A stretch of 64,000 bases of DNA from JACQGD01 sp045628725 (GTDB taxonomy: Bacteria; Patescibacteriota; Saccharimonadia; Saccharimonadales; Saccharimonadaceae). The stretch spans positions 1 to 64,000 of the forward strand of contig JAZQPT010000101.1 of assembly GCA_045628725.1 (NCBI GenBank). The letters are read 5' to 3'. The notes beneath the pieces were generated by a model. It made no database searches. It was not told the origin of the DNA and saw only the letters and a list, made by a program, of their open reading frames with translations. Below are positions 26,545 through 35,564 of this stretch, piece after piece; position 1 is the first letter of the stretch, and each line of letters begins with the position of its first letter. The position numbers and the translations under genes are program-made.

Positions 26545-26775
26545 ATGAATGCAATCACTCCAGGCATATATGTACATTATAAATCTATCGATATGAGGTA
26601 TGAAGTACTGGGCGTTGGGCTGAATACGGAAACGAATGAAGAGTATGTTATATATAAGCCGCTTTATGAAGGCACTGATAATCCTGAATTCTGGGTACGT
26701 CCGTACGATATGTTTATGAGTAAAGTAGAGATTGACGGTCAGATGGTACCGCGTTTTGCAAGGGAGCAGATATGA
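26545..26775 (+). CDS. DUF1653 protein
   Basis: A 76-aa protein: GIYVHYKSIDMRYEVLGVG, then EEYVIYKPLYEG and WVRPYDMFMSKV are DUF1653 landmarks. This small SH3-like barrel is often found next to nucleotide hydrolases. TATAAT (26532-26537) ends 7 nt before the ATG and there is no Shine-Dalgarno, so it may have its own leaderless transcript inside the operon. Its TGA overlaps the next ATG. Confidence 0.82.
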   Translation: MNAITPGIYVHYKSIDMRYEVLGVGLNTETNEEYVIYKPLYEGTDNPEFWVRPYDMFMSKVEIDGQMVPRFAREQI

Positions 26776-27326
26776 GCGTTGAACTACCGGTATTTATAAC
26801 GGGTAATCAGAACAAGGCGGACTATTTAGCAAAGATGCTGGGTGTTACACTAGAGCATCAAAAAATAGACCTCGACGAACTGCAAACTCAAAGCCTAGAA
26901 GCAATTGTCGAACACAAAGTCCGACAGGCTTATGAAAGAGTAGGCAGACCGGTGCTCGTTGAAGATGTGTCGTTGGGATTCACGGCATTAGCGGGACTGC
27001 CAGGACCATTTATTAAATTCTTTGTCGATGCGCCTGATGGGCTAGAGAATTTATGTAGAATGCTGGATGGATTTAGTGATCGAAGCGTCGTAGCCGAATG
27101 TACATTTGGTTATTACGATGGCAACGAGATAAAGCTTTTTAGCGGTGCGCTGCGCGGGGAAATTGTCCATCATCCTACGGGCGATGCTGGGTTTGGATGG
27201 GATAAAATATTTGCGCCAGGCGGTTACGGTGGGCGGACGCGGGCAGAATTAAGCGCCGAAGAAGATGAGGCGACGTACGCTATCATAAAGCCGTTCAAAC
27301 AGCTCAAAGAATTTCTAACAGAATAA
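26772..27326 (+). CDS. HAM1/RdgB-type NTP pyrophosphatase (copy 2)
   Basis: A 184-aa ITPase-family protein with FITGNQNKADYLAKML, VLVEDVSLGFTALAGLPGPF and the late GDAGFGWDKIFAPGGYG motif (about 135-151) that copy 1 lacks. This copy looks more canonical. Overlaps DUF1653 by 4 nt. Confidence 0.87.
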   Translation: MSVELPVFITGNQNKADYLAKMLGVTLEHQKIDLDELQTQSLEAIVEHKVRQAYERVGRPVLVEDVSLGFTALAGLPGPFIKFFVDAPDGLENLCRMLDGFSDRSVVAECTFGYYDGNEIKLFSGALRGEIVHHPTGDAGFGWDKIFAPGGYGGRTRAELSAEEDEATYAIIKPFKQLKEFLTE

Positions 27327-27342
27327 CTGCTAAAATAGACGT

Positions 27343-27702
27343 ATGGACAAAACGATCAATCAGGCACGTAAAGTTGGTATCGGTATCCTAGGTGGCATCG
27401 TATTAACTGCGGGTATCGTTATGATTCCATATCCAGGACCTGGGTGGCTCGTCGTATTTGCTGGTCTTGGTATTTTATCGACTGAATTCGACTGGGCGCG
27501 CAGGGTACTACACTTCGCAAAGGGCAAGTACGACGCCTGGCAACGTTGGCTTGCGAGTCAGAAGTCATCGGTGCGTGCTTTGTTTTGGTTAGTAACGGCG
27601 ATAGTAGTTGTCGTAACGATATGGCTGCTAAATGGTTACGGGTTGATCAGTCAGTTCCTCGGTCTTAACCTTGATTGGGCTGTATCGCCCTTATTCCGAT
27701 AA
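27343..27702 (+). CDS. PGPGW-motif membrane protein (TIGR02611-like)
   Basis: A 119-aa protein with the hallmark PYPGPGWLVVFAGLGIL (about 28-44) between hydrophobic stretches and a third helix at about 82-98. Found in Actinobacteria and CPR; function unknown. TAAAAT (27331-27336) ends exactly 6 nt before the ATG and no ribosome binding site exists, so it is a clear leaderless candidate. Its 3' end overlaps the convergent Nudix-kinase gene by 52 nt. Confidence 0.83.
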   Translation: MDKTINQARKVGIGILGGIVLTAGIVMIPYPGPGWLVVFAGLGILSTEFDWARRVLHFAKGKYDAWQRWLASQKSSVRALFWLVTAIVVVVTIWLLNGYGLISQFLGLNLDWAVSPLFR

Positions 27703-29330
27703 TTTGCCATAAGGTCGTATGCACTAATGGCGGATACGACTTGATGAAAGCGGACGCTTGAGTCAACCTCACGGGTTGGCCACAGACTGTGAGCAATCCA
27801 GAATCCGATAAGTGTTAATGCATGATCTTGATTGAATCTATCCATCCACATCGACACATCATGACCGCTTTTATGCAGATCAATAAGTAATGTGGTCGTG
27901 TCGCTATTTTCTCGACCAACTCCGGCCCAGCTCCAGTCGACGATCTTTGCTCCGTGGTCCGGATGCCATGCTACATTGGCCTGACGAAAATCGTGATGGG
28001 CGAGAACATAGCGAGTAGGTGGCGATAGTAACTGAAAGTCTGATCGCAGAGTAGGAATGTCGCTAATCAGTGCGTCAGACATTTGCTGAAAATCTGGCTG
28101 CATTTCTTTCTTCCATACGTTCATTTTTTTCGTAAAATTTTGAATTACAGAATCATCGACCGAACCCCAGCCCTCGCGTGTGTGAGTATCAAAAGTCGAG
28201 AGAAGTGTGTCGCGGTAATCGACGGGCTGCGGAATGGACTGCAGGGTTGATGCGGCGACCATAACGTCATGTAGGTACCTTTGAGTGTCGGTCATTGGTG
28301 CTTTCCAGTGCCACCCCGCGTCGTGGTTGTGCGCGCTCAAAACAAGAGTATGGTCAGATTCTAAATGCGCACTATCGGGTATTGCGACGAAATTATTTCG
28401 CCTAAGGTGTTCGTATAAATGTATTTCTTTACTAAGGTATTGTTTGGAGTGTGCTTCCCGAACAGGGTCGCTAAATGCATGCTTGTCGTGACTTTTAACA
28501 AAAACGTCTTTGCCGCTACTGGTCGTTGCGCGTAGATGATGATAGGCCATATGGCCCCCGTCAGCATAAGTATACGACATAACTTCAAACGGCAGCGATA
28601 CGGTATGATTTTTAGTAGACAGTGTCTGGCGATCGGCGAGCGCTTGTTCAATTAAATCCGCGTGTGAACCATGTAACTTGATTGGCAGTTCGTCTACAGA
28701 AAACCAATTGACATCACTCGCATCATCGCCTGCGCGAACAGGTGGGGTGCCTTCGACGGTCCAAGCGAGTGCGGTTGTCTCCGGCCAGGCATGTGCCGTC
28801 GTCCGAAGGTCTGCAACGGCGCCGTCGTATACTTTTCGCCCCTCTTGTCCAACAAGCAAAAGTCCCGTCTCTTCTAGTAGCTCGCGCCTTGCCGCATGCT
28901 CGGCTGATTCATTGTCGTCGATAAAGCCGCCGGGTAATGCCCACGTGTCAGTGTCGCCCCGTTTAATTAACAGAATCTTTGGAATCTGATCGTCGTTCAT
29001 GACAATCGGATCAGCAGTTCGATTTGGCCCCCAATGCCAATATTCACCTTTGCCCGTTACAACGCCGACGTCGGGATTGACAACCATGTCGCGCAGCCAT
29101 GGATGAAGAGGGCGGCCAATGTCGTCGAGTTGGTAGCCCTGTTTGGCGAGTTTCTTTTGTTCACTCATTGACGGAAGTGGTGTGGCTATTTTTGTAGCCC
29201 ATGGGCCATCCGGTAGCGTTAGATTGCTGATATCTTGCATGATCAGTCGCTCGGTCGGATATCCGGGGTAGACCTCAGGATTATTAGAAGCATCTGTCTT
29301 GTCGGGTTGGGTCAACTTATTTTTCTCCAT
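27651..29330 (-). CDS. Nudix hydrolase fused to an APH-type kinase
   Basis: A 559-aa fusion. Residues about 60-240 are an ADP-ribose-pyrophosphatase-like Nudix domain with an intact box (GGFIDDNESAEHAARRELLE, then ETGL). Residues about 255-550 are an aminoglycoside/choline-kinase-like fold with catalytic HHDFRQAN and metal-binding IVDWSWAG. It follows pncB directly (TAG, one base, ATG), in an NAD salvage operon, so it may recycle ADP-ribose or a phosphorylated pyridine intermediate; this is inference from context. No drug resistance is implied. Confidence 0.85.
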   Translation of the reverse strand: MEKNKLTQPDKTDASNNPEVYPGYPTERLIMQDISNLTLPDGPWATKIATPLPSMSEQKKLAKQGYQLDDIGRPLHPWLRDMVVNPDVGVVTGKGEYWHWGPNRTADPIVMNDDQIPKILLIKRGDTDTWALPGGFIDDNESAEHAARRELLEETGLLLVGQEGRKVYDGAVADLRTTAHAWPETTALAWTVEGTPPVRAGDDASDVNWFSVDELPIKLHGSHADLIEQALADRQTLSTKNHTVSLPFEVMSYTYADGGHMAYHHLRATTSSGKDVFVKSHDKHAFSDPVREAHSKQYLSKEIHLYEHLRRNNFVAIPDSAHLESDHTLVLSAHNHDAGWHWKAPMTDTQRYLHDVMVAASTLQSIPQPVDYRDTLLSTFDTHTREGWGSVDDSVIQNFTKKMNVWKKEMQPDFQQMSDALISDIPTLRSDFQLLSPPTRYVLAHHDFRQANVAWHPDHGAKIVDWSWAGVGRENSDTTTLLIDLHKSGHDVSMWMDRFNQDHALTLIGFWIAHSLWPTREVDSSVRFHQVVSAISAYDLMANYRNKGDTAQSRLRPRN

Positions 29331-29331
29331 A

Positions 29332-30582
29332 CTAAACCGTCACCATACTATTTTGTGCATATGATTTTATAGCACGGGCGGCGACTGACTGATAGAGGTT
29401 TACTTTTTCAATCGGACCAGTATGTTTTCCCTCGTCGTCACTTAACTTGACGGTGTCGATGGTGTTAACTTGAGTTGCCTTCATTACAAAGTTATTTGCA
29501 GGTAATCCTAGGTCGTTCATAAGCGAAGTTCCCCAGCCGTACATCAGATTAATACGGCCTTTAAAGTAGTCAGCGAGTTCGATAATCTTATCAACCGTTA
29601 ATCCATCGCTAAAAACGATTGTTTTAGTTGTTGGGTCAATATTGTTATGTTCATAAAACGAAATAACTCGTTCGCCAAATTCGAATGGATCACCAGAATC
29701 ATGACGAAGTCCCTTCCACGATTCGGCTTGTTCAGGTGTAAAATCGGCAAAGAAGAATTCAGAGCCAAAGGTATCAGTCAACGCAATCGACAAGTCGCCG
29801 CGGTGGTGATCCTGCCAGTCGGTAAGCATTTTTGCATGGCCTTGCATTGGATTATTGTTATTCTCGTCCTCTAGTCCGGCATATACCATTGGCATTTCGT
29901 GGGCAAAAGTTCCTATTGGTGTTAGATTGTATTTGTACGCAAACCACGGATTACTTGTTCCCGTAAAACTATTAGGTAGGCTACTGCAAAGGCGCTTAAT
30001 GACATGTTCATGCCAGTCGGCGCTAAATCGTCGACGCGTTCCAAAATCAGAAAATGTAATATCTGAGCGATTCTCAAGTTTTTTAATCTTTTCGTCTAGG
30101 CGGCGATCACCTTCGGCATACAAGTCGTCAATAGACATGCTGTTTGACTTCATTAGCTGGGAATAATATTCTTCATTTACTTCGCTCATGACGACGGTCT
30201 CCCATAGGCTGACATCAGCCCATGGGCCAGTTGTCTGAACGGTCAGGTCGTTTGTCTCTGGGTTGGTGTCGATGTTGACTGTCGGTAATTCTATGTCCGC
30301 GATATGATCAAGATACTCAGCGGTGAACCGGGCACTCCCATCTTGCGCTTCGAGTCCAGCATAGTACGCAATTTCTTCAGGAGTGAAGCCGCGCTCACGG
30401 ATAGCGTCAAGTCGCTCTTGTAAAGCAGCGGGTGATACGTATTCACTTAACGGTTGGCTGCTATTGCGGTTCTTTAGTGTAAAAGTAACTTCCGCATCGG
30501 GATGTTTCTCGAAAGCCATGTCACCCATTGTTAATTTATAATAATCCAGTCCACGGCTTAGGTTCGGGGCGTGATTGTTCAT
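29332..30582 (-). CDS. pncB: Nicotinate phosphoribosyltransferase
   Basis: A 416-aa enzyme converting nicotinate and PRPP to nicotinate mononucleotide. Landmarks: LDYYKLTMGDMAF at the start, FSDFGTRRRFS (about 174-184), GTFAHEMPM (about 223-231) and LRHDSGDPF (about 292-300). Overlaps pncA by 4 nt (ATGA), so the two are translationally coupled. Functions between PncA and NadD in the salvage route. Confidence 0.93.
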   Translation of the reverse strand: MNNHAPNLSRGLDYYKLTMGDMAFEKHPDAEVTFTLKNRNSSQPLSEYVSPAALQERLDAIRERGFTPEEIAYYAGLEAQDGSARFTAEYLDHIADIELPTVNIDTNPETNDLTVQTTGPWADVSLWETVVMSEVNEEYYSQLMKSNSMSIDDLYAEGDRRLDEKIKKLENRSDITFSDFGTRRRFSADWHEHVIKRLCSSLPNSFTGTSNPWFAYKYNLTPIGTFAHEMPMVYAGLEDENNNNPMQGHAKMLTDWQDHHRGDLSIALTDTFGSEFFFADFTPEQAESWKGLRHDSGDPFEFGERVISFYEHNNIDPTTKTIVFSDGLTVDKIIELADYFKGRINLMYGWGTSLMNDLGLPANNFVMKATQVNTIDTVKLSDDEGKHTGPIEKVNLYQSVAARAIKSYAQNSMVTV

Positions 30583-31271
30583 GATTGTACCTCTAGTTCT
30601 GCAAGTATTTGTGACGCTGTAGCAAGGCGAATACCTTTTGCGCCTAGGTTACGTAGGCAGGTTTCGCGGTTTTCAGGTAGGACAGCTTCGACAGCATCAA
30701 TAACGAGCGTTACGTTAAATCCTTGGTCGTGTAGGTCTATGGCGGTAGAGTCAACACATAGTGGTTGATCGCCGCCATCGCCAATAGCAAGGCCAGCAAC
30801 GATGATGTCAGTGCGGTCATTCTGACGAAGGAACTCAGGCAAATATATGCCCGTCTCTGGATTGTGGGCGAGTGCGCCGGTATAGCTGGTGTCATCTTCG
30901 GGTGAAGCGCATGGCTGGTCTCCTTTGATGAACCGCGTAGCAAGTTGTGGATCTATGGCTATATCTAGGTCTGGATGAAGTTCTGACCCTGGAGTGTCAC
31001 CGACGCAGTGCCTTGGCCACGTGTTAGTAAAATTAGGGGTGTCAGAGAAGTGTGCCGTATCGTTCGGGTGCGAATCTAACGTCGCGGCAATCAAGATACC
31101 GTATTTTCCGGCAGCTTTAGTAATAGCATTGATTTTTGGTACTATTTTCTCGCCGCCAGGCACGGGTAGTTCTCCGAAGCCTGGGGCATTTAGTCGTACG
31201 CCTTCACTGGCAGGCATGAACCCGCGTTCTGCATCTACTATAACGAATGCTGTGTTGTTGTATCTTTCCAT
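30579..31271 (-). CDS. pncA: Nicotinamidase
   Basis: A 230-aa isochorismatase-fold amidase releasing nicotinate from nicotinamide. The catalytic triad is visible: Asp13 (IVDAERGF), Lys in FIKGDQ, and Cys in PLCVDSTA; DSHPND and the following His supply the metal site. First gene of the leftward salvage operon, with GGAG before the ATG and an NrtR-type palindrome 24-44 nt upstream. Confidence 0.92.
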   Translation of the reverse strand: MERYNNTAFVIVDAERGFMPASEGVRLNAPGFGELPVPGGEKIVPKINAITKAAGKYGILIAATLDSHPNDTAHFSDTPNFTNTWPRHCVGDTPGSELHPDLDIAIDPQLATRFIKGDQPCASPEDDTSYTGALAHNPETGIYLPEFLRQNDRTDIIVAGLAIGDGGDQPLCVDSTAIDLHDQGFNVTLVIDAVEAVLPENRETCLRNLGAKGIRLATASQILAELEVQS

Positions 31272-31294
31272 AATGAATCTCCACTAATAATTAC

Positions 31295-31315
31295 TAAGTG
31301 TATATATAACACTTA
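31295..31315. promoter_or_regulatory. NrtR-type operator 1
   Basis: Perfect inverted repeat TAAGTGT-N7-ACACTTA just upstream of pncA. The same design occurs at 31340 and 33020, all beside NAD genes, with nrtR itself in between. Confidence 0.75.
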
Positions 31316-31339
31316 CTATACCCCTAATATACCTCCTAG

Positions 31340-31360
31340 TTAATGTATAGTCAACACTTA
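31340..31360. promoter_or_regulatory. NrtR-type operator 2 (imperfect)
   Basis: TTAATGT-N7-ACACTTA, differing by one base in the left arm from the 33020 site. It lies where the -35 of the rightward promoter (TATACT at 31382-31387) would be, so binding should block the histidine-phosphatase gene. Confidence 0.65.
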
Positions 31361-31422
31361 CGTAAATATAAGGTAAAGGTATATACTATAAAGTAAGTAA
31401 TAAATAGCAGGAGAACTACAAA

Positions 31423-32247
31423 ATGGGAATGCCAAACGATCTTGTCTTTGTACGTCACGGCCAGTCAGAAGCAAACATAATCCAAAAGGCCGACAAGCGG
31501 GGAGATTCGCACGAAATGCAAACTGCGATACTGGATCGTCCAGACTGGAAGCAGCGCTTATCGCCGCTTGGGATAGAGCAGGCGAAGATGGCAAAGGTAT
31601 GGATTGATGAGCACATCGGCGGCGCCAACTCGTTTGATAGTCGGTATTATTCGCCCTATCTTCGAACGACTGAAACGGCAGGGTATGTGGGTGGTGTAGA
31701 GTGCGGCGAGTGGGTACACGAAGATCGTGTTGTTGAGCGCAGCTGGGGTAAGTATGGTGCCCTATCGAGTGATGAGCGTGAAAAGATGTTTGCGCTAACC
31801 GCAAAAATGTATCGTCAATCGCCATGGTATGTAAAACTCGATGGGGGTGAGAGTAGGTACGAAGTAAGTAGTCGTTTTCGTGATTTCCTTGGTACGCTCC
31901 ACCGCGAGGCCGATGGTAAGCGCGTACTGATTGTGACGCACGGTGATCTTATTGGCATTGCTCGTTACAATATCGAACGCATGCTACCGGAGCAGTTTGA
32001 AGAAATAGATAATGATAAAACTCAGTCAATCAAAAACTGCGCCATTGTTCATTATTCTCGAGTAAACCCTGTCGATCCAAATGACGTTCGTCCAAAACTT
32101 AACTGGCGAAGGATGATTAATCCGACTGATCTCGCATCATCACCATTTAATGGTGAATGGGTCGAACTGTTATCACGCCCGAAATATACTGGGGAAGATT
32201 TGTTGAAGCGGGCAGAGCTCGCACCACATTTATTGACGGATTATTGA
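31423..32247 (+). CDS. Histidine phosphatase (phosphoglycerate mutase-like)
   Basis: A 274-aa protein with the phosphohistidine motif FVRHGQSEAN (about 8-17), the second-half THGDLIGIARYN (about 173-184) and the usual SPLGIEQA. It is longer than the typical 200-aa member, with extra C-terminal sequence (about 215-274). It is divergent from pncA and flanked by NrtR-type operators, so a role in pyridine nucleotide or phosphoribosyl metabolism is likely; simple glycolytic mutase activity is less so. AGGAG precedes the ATG. Confidence 0.85.
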   Translation: MGMPNDLVFVRHGQSEANIIQKADKRGDSHEMQTAILDRPDWKQRLSPLGIEQAKMAKVWIDEHIGGANSFDSRYYSPYLRTTETAGYVGGVECGEWVHEDRVVERSWGKYGALSSDEREKMFALTAKMYRQSPWYVKLDGGESRYEVSSRFRDFLGTLHREADGKRVLIVTHGDLIGIARYNIERMLPEQFEEIDNDKTQSIKNCAIVHYSRVNPVDPNDVRPKLNWRRMINPTDLASSPFNGEWVELLSRPKYTGEDLLKRAELAPHLLTDY

Positions 32248-32277
32248 TGGCCGTACCAGTATTAAGCCAGTAGTTAT

Positions 32278-32955
32278 TTACTCAAAACTTCGTGATAATG
32301 TCTCTAATTTATTACTGTTAAATTGGTAAAGACGAGCAGGACGATGCGCACCTTCGCGTTTCATTTCATCGGTTTCGCTGATAAGGTTCAAACTAAGGAA
32401 TTTCTTACGAAAATTCCGCTTGTCGATTTTTTGGACGAGGATTGCTTCATATGCAGACTGTAATTCCGTAAGGGTAAATTTGGCAGGCAAGAATGCATAG
32501 ATGGCGTTCGTGTAGGCCAATTTGGATTTTAGACGGTCATGGGCATAGCGGATAATGTCTGCGTGGTCGTAAGCGAGTTTGGGCAGATTAGTAATAGCGA
32601 ACGATGCTGTATGGGCTTCGCTTTTTGTCCATTCGATATTGCGACCACATCCCATATAGGTGACTGAAACGGCATGGCCGCGCGGATCACGTGCGACGGT
32701 GTCGAACGTATATAATTGTTCGACATAACTAAGGTCGGTCGTTAAGTCGATACCAGCTTTCTCTTTAACGATACGCTCCAATGCGTCACGAGTAGTCTCG
32801 CCGACAGCGTTATAGCCGCCAGGTAGCGCCCAGGCGCCTTTAAACGGGTCGTTTGGACGCTCAATCAGCACAACTTCAAGACTATTATTAACCAGCTGAA
32901 AAATAACCGCGTCAACAGTCAACGTAGGAGCTATGTATGTACCAGTGTACTTCAT
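32278..32955 (-). CDS. nrtR: NrtR, Nudix-related transcriptional regulator of NAD metabolism
   Basis: A 225-aa protein: a Nudix-fold sensor (about 1-145) with a degenerate catalytic box (RIVKEKAG where active enzymes have RE..EE.G) followed by a winged-helix DNA-binding domain (about 150-222). This is the NrtR architecture, which binds ADP-ribose or related metabolites and represses NAD genes. Neighbours pncA, pncB and nadD fit. On its own strand TATACT ends 6 nt before the ATG, so the mRNA is probably leaderless. Confidence 0.9.
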   Translation of the reverse strand: MKYTGTYIAPTLTVDAVIFQLVNNSLEVVLIERPNDPFKGAWALPGGYNAVGETTRDALERIVKEKAGIDLTTDLSYVEQLYTFDTVARDPRGHAVSVTYMGCGRNIEWTKSEAHTASFAITNLPKLAYDHADIIRYAHDRLKSKLAYTNAIYAFLPAKFTLTELQSAYEAILVQKIDKRNFRKKFLSLNLISETDEMKREGAHRPARLYQFNSNKLETLSRSFE

Positions 32956-33019
32956 ACGCTTAGTATACTATGAATCGCCCTCTGTGTGTTATTTACCCCT
33001 ATACACTAACCTGATACAT

Positions 33020-33040
33020 TTAGTGTATAATTAACACTAA
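33020..33040. promoter_or_regulatory. NrtR-type operator 3
   Basis: Perfect inverted repeat TTAGTGT-N7-ACACTAA between nrtR and nadD, 13 nt before the nadD start and overlapping its TATAAT-like -10. An extra half-site ACACTAA lies at 33003-33009, closer to nrtR. Confidence 0.8.
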
Positions 33041-33052
33041 ATAAGGAGGCTG

Positions 33053-33643
33053 ATGATGCATGAATCATTAGAGCGAAAGAATACCATTATCTACGGCGGA
33101 GCATTCAACCCTCCGACTCTCGCCCATCAGGCCATTCTACAGGCATGTATCGATCATGCCGAAGTAATCGACGCAGATGTGTGGTTGCTGCCAAGTGGTA
33201 ATCGAACAGATAAGTTAATAGATACGCCACTAGAGCGACGGTTACAAATGATACAGGCGCTCGCCAATGACGTTGTGCGGCGTAGTGTTACAGTGGCTAT
33301 TAAGCAGAGCGAACTGGAGCGGCAGGTGCCGACAGAGACGTACGATACTGCTCAGGAATTTGATAAAACCTATCCAGACAGGCGCTTCACCTGGGTGTTT
33401 GGATCTGATTCTGTCGCAACAATGGCCGAGTGGCATGGTGGCGAATCGATGCTCGATAGCTTGACTATGTTGATAATCAATCGGCCAGGTTTGCCCGTGC
33501 AGACACTTGGTCGATACGCGACGATGTTGCCCGCACAATCGATCAATACGAGTTCTACCGAAGTGCGCACCCGTTTGCTGCAGCAGCTTCCTGTGGACGA
33601 CCTTGTGTCGCCCGCTATGCTTAGATTCCTACAAGTACAATAA
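33053..33643 (+). CDS. nadD: Nicotinate-nucleotide adenylyltransferase
   Basis: A 196-aa nucleotidyltransferase with the substrate motif YGGAFNPPTLAHQA (about 14-27, HxGH-like in the form TLAH) and the late INTSSTEVRTRL (ISST motif). Makes deamido-NAD from NaMN and ATP, the step after PncB. AAGGAGG precedes tandem ATGs at 33053 and 33056. NadE is not in the window. Confidence 0.92.
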   Translation: MMHESLERKNTIIYGGAFNPPTLAHQAILQACIDHAEVIDADVWLLPSGNRTDKLIDTPLERRLQMIQALANDVVRRSVTVAIKQSELERQVPTETYDTAQEFDKTYPDRRFTWVFGSDSVATMAEWHGGESMLDSLTMLIINRPGLPVQTLGRYATMLPAQSINTSSTEVRTRLLQQLPVDDLVSPAMLRFLQVQ

Positions 33644-33684
33644 ATTTTATGTGATTTGTCTGTATCGGGCGTACAATAGACCAC

Positions 33685-35502
33685 ATGTCACGACGTCATA
33701 AAAAAGATCAGAAAAAATTATCAATGCGCGAGTATTTCGTCGCAATTGTTCATATTGCAAAAATAACCTATGCCGCTGCGCCACTTGCCGTTGCAACGCA
33801 ATTAGCAGGCGCGGTAATTACGGCAGTCCTGCCGATTGTAACGACCTATTTTGCTGCACGGACAACAACGGCACTTGCCGATGCCTATGCGGGTAATCCG
33901 GCTGCAGGTACTCAAGCGATAGAGTTTGTGATTATTACAGCAGGACTTGGGATTTTGATGACCGTATGGAGTAGTCTAGAGTCATACGTATCACAGCTGA
34001 TGCGCTACAAAGTAGAGGCGGCGATGAGTGACCGAATGTACGAACACTTCTTGTCGCTAGATTTTTGGCGATACGACGATAAAAATACGGCAGATCTGTA
34101 TGACAGAGCGACACGATTCGCTGGGTTCTTTCCATATATATTCGACCGGCTGTCGGGAATTATATCGGCATTTATAGCCATGATTGTAGGGCTCGTCGCA
34201 CTGGTGTTTGTCAGCTGGTGGCTTGGTCTTATATTAATGGTTGCCGTCATACCGGGTATTTATATCCAGTTTAAATTATCGCGTGCACAAGCAGGACACT
34301 GGAACGAAAACGTCGAAACGCGGCGTGCAAAGAACACTATCGAATATGGTTTATTGCAGCGCCCAGAATATATTGCCGAACTACGACTTTACGGTATGGT
34401 GCGCTACTTGCTCGATCTACGCATGAGTTTGCGGGACAAAGACGAAAAAGAGCAAATAGAGTTTGAACGAAAATATGTCTTCAAAAAACTCGGCGCAGAT
34501 GCGCTAGAGGCGATCGCCGAAGTGGTTGCGCTGCTATTTACGGTCATGCAGATTATTGCTCGCGAGCAGCCAATCGGACAGTTCTTGTATGTACAGCAGG
34601 TTGTGTCTCGAACGCTGAGCGGTTCAAACGGGTTCGTGTCGCAACTGAGTACTATCGACCAAGACCTGGCAAATCTGTTTGATTATCAGAGGTTTATGGA
34701 TTTACCCGAACGAACAGGCGGCACCGTGTTGCTCAAAAACGCACCCGATATTATTACGCTTGACCATGTGAGCTTCTCATACCCGGCCAGTAAAATCGAA
34801 GTGTTAAAAGATATATCGATGTCCATACATAAGGGTCAGCATATTGCGATTGTTGGCGAAAACGGCGCCGGTAAATCAACGCTCATAAAGATACTACTAG
34901 GACTATACGACCCGAGCGAAGGTGTAGTCATGCTTGATGGCAAAGATATGAAATCACTGTCGATAGCAAGCTGGCATAAGCAGCTAGGTGTATTGCAACA
35001 AGATTATTTGGCGTATAATTTTGCGAGTGCGCGAGAAAACGTTCATTACGGCGATGTCAGTCATGGTGTTAGTGCAGAACGCTACGAGCAGGCGATTAAT
35101 AGAGCAGAGGCGCGAAAGTTCCTCGATAAGCTGCCTAATAAGGCCGACAGCTACGTGAGTACCTGGATGGAGGATAAAGACGGGAATAACGGAGTTGATC
35201 TGTCTGGTGGACAGTGGCAGCGCTTGGCGCTTGCTCGCAATTTTTACCGAGACAGTCCAATTATTATTCTCGATGAACCAACAAGTGCAATTGACGCTCT
35301 CGCAGAATCGCGTATCTTTAAACACTTATTTGCCGACAAAGCCAAAACAGTCGTGACTATTAGTCATCGTTTGACAACGGTAGAAAAGGCAGACATTATC
35401 TATATGCTGCAAGATGGCAAGATTGTTGAACGGGGTACGCATCAGCAGCTTGTAGCGAACAAGGGCGCGTATTATACAATGTTCGAATCACAGCTGAGGT
35501 AG
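33685..35502 (+). CDS. ABC transporter, fused membrane and ATPase domains
   Basis: A 605-aa type IV ABC exporter half-transporter: six helices across about residues 20-330, then an ATPase with Walker A GENGAGKST (about 391), signature LSGGQWQRLALAR (about 506) and Walker B IIILDEP (about 531). Works as a dimer; such proteins export lipids, peptides or drugs. The TMD is of the permissive MsbA/LmrA-like class without a peptidase domain. TACAAT ends 7 nt before the ATG; leaderless start likely. Confidence 0.9.
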   Translation: MSRRHKKDQKKLSMREYFVAIVHIAKITYAAAPLAVATQLAGAVITAVLPIVTTYFAARTTTALADAYAGNPAAGTQAIEFVIITAGLGILMTVWSSLESYVSQLMRYKVEAAMSDRMYEHFLSLDFWRYDDKNTADLYDRATRFAGFFPYIFDRLSGIISAFIAMIVGLVALVFVSWWLGLILMVAVIPGIYIQFKLSRAQAGHWNENVETRRAKNTIEYGLLQRPEYIAELRLYGMVRYLLDLRMSLRDKDEKEQIEFERKYVFKKLGADALEAIAEVVALLFTVMQIIAREQPIGQFLYVQQVVSRTLSGSNGFVSQLSTIDQDLANLFDYQRFMDLPERTGGTVLLKNAPDIITLDHVSFSYPASKIEVLKDISMSIHKGQHIAIVGENGAGKSTLIKILLGLYDPSEGVVMLDGKDMKSLSIASWHKQLGVLQQDYLAYNFASARENVHYGDVSHGVSAERYEQAINRAEARKFLDKLPNKADSYVSTWMEDKDGNNGVDLSGGQWQRLALARNFYRDSPIIILDEPTSAIDALAESRIFKHLFADKAKTVVTISHRLTTVEKADIIYMLQDGKIVERGTHQQLVANKGAYYTMFESQLR

Positions 35503-35520
35503 ATATTCAGCCTAATAAAA

Positions 35521-35546
35521 TAACCCCGCTCGAATGAGCGGGGTTA
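35521..35546. terminator. Bidirectional terminator
   Basis: TAACCCCGCTC-GAAT-GAGCGGGGTTA: 11-bp perfect stem between the convergent ABC and RRM genes. Confidence 0.85.
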
Positions 35547-35564
35547 TTAATAAAGTGTGGTAAA

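Noticed and set aside
28678..28989. Plus-strand frame of 103 codons
   Set aside because: Lies op­posite the well-supported Nudix domain and has no family features.
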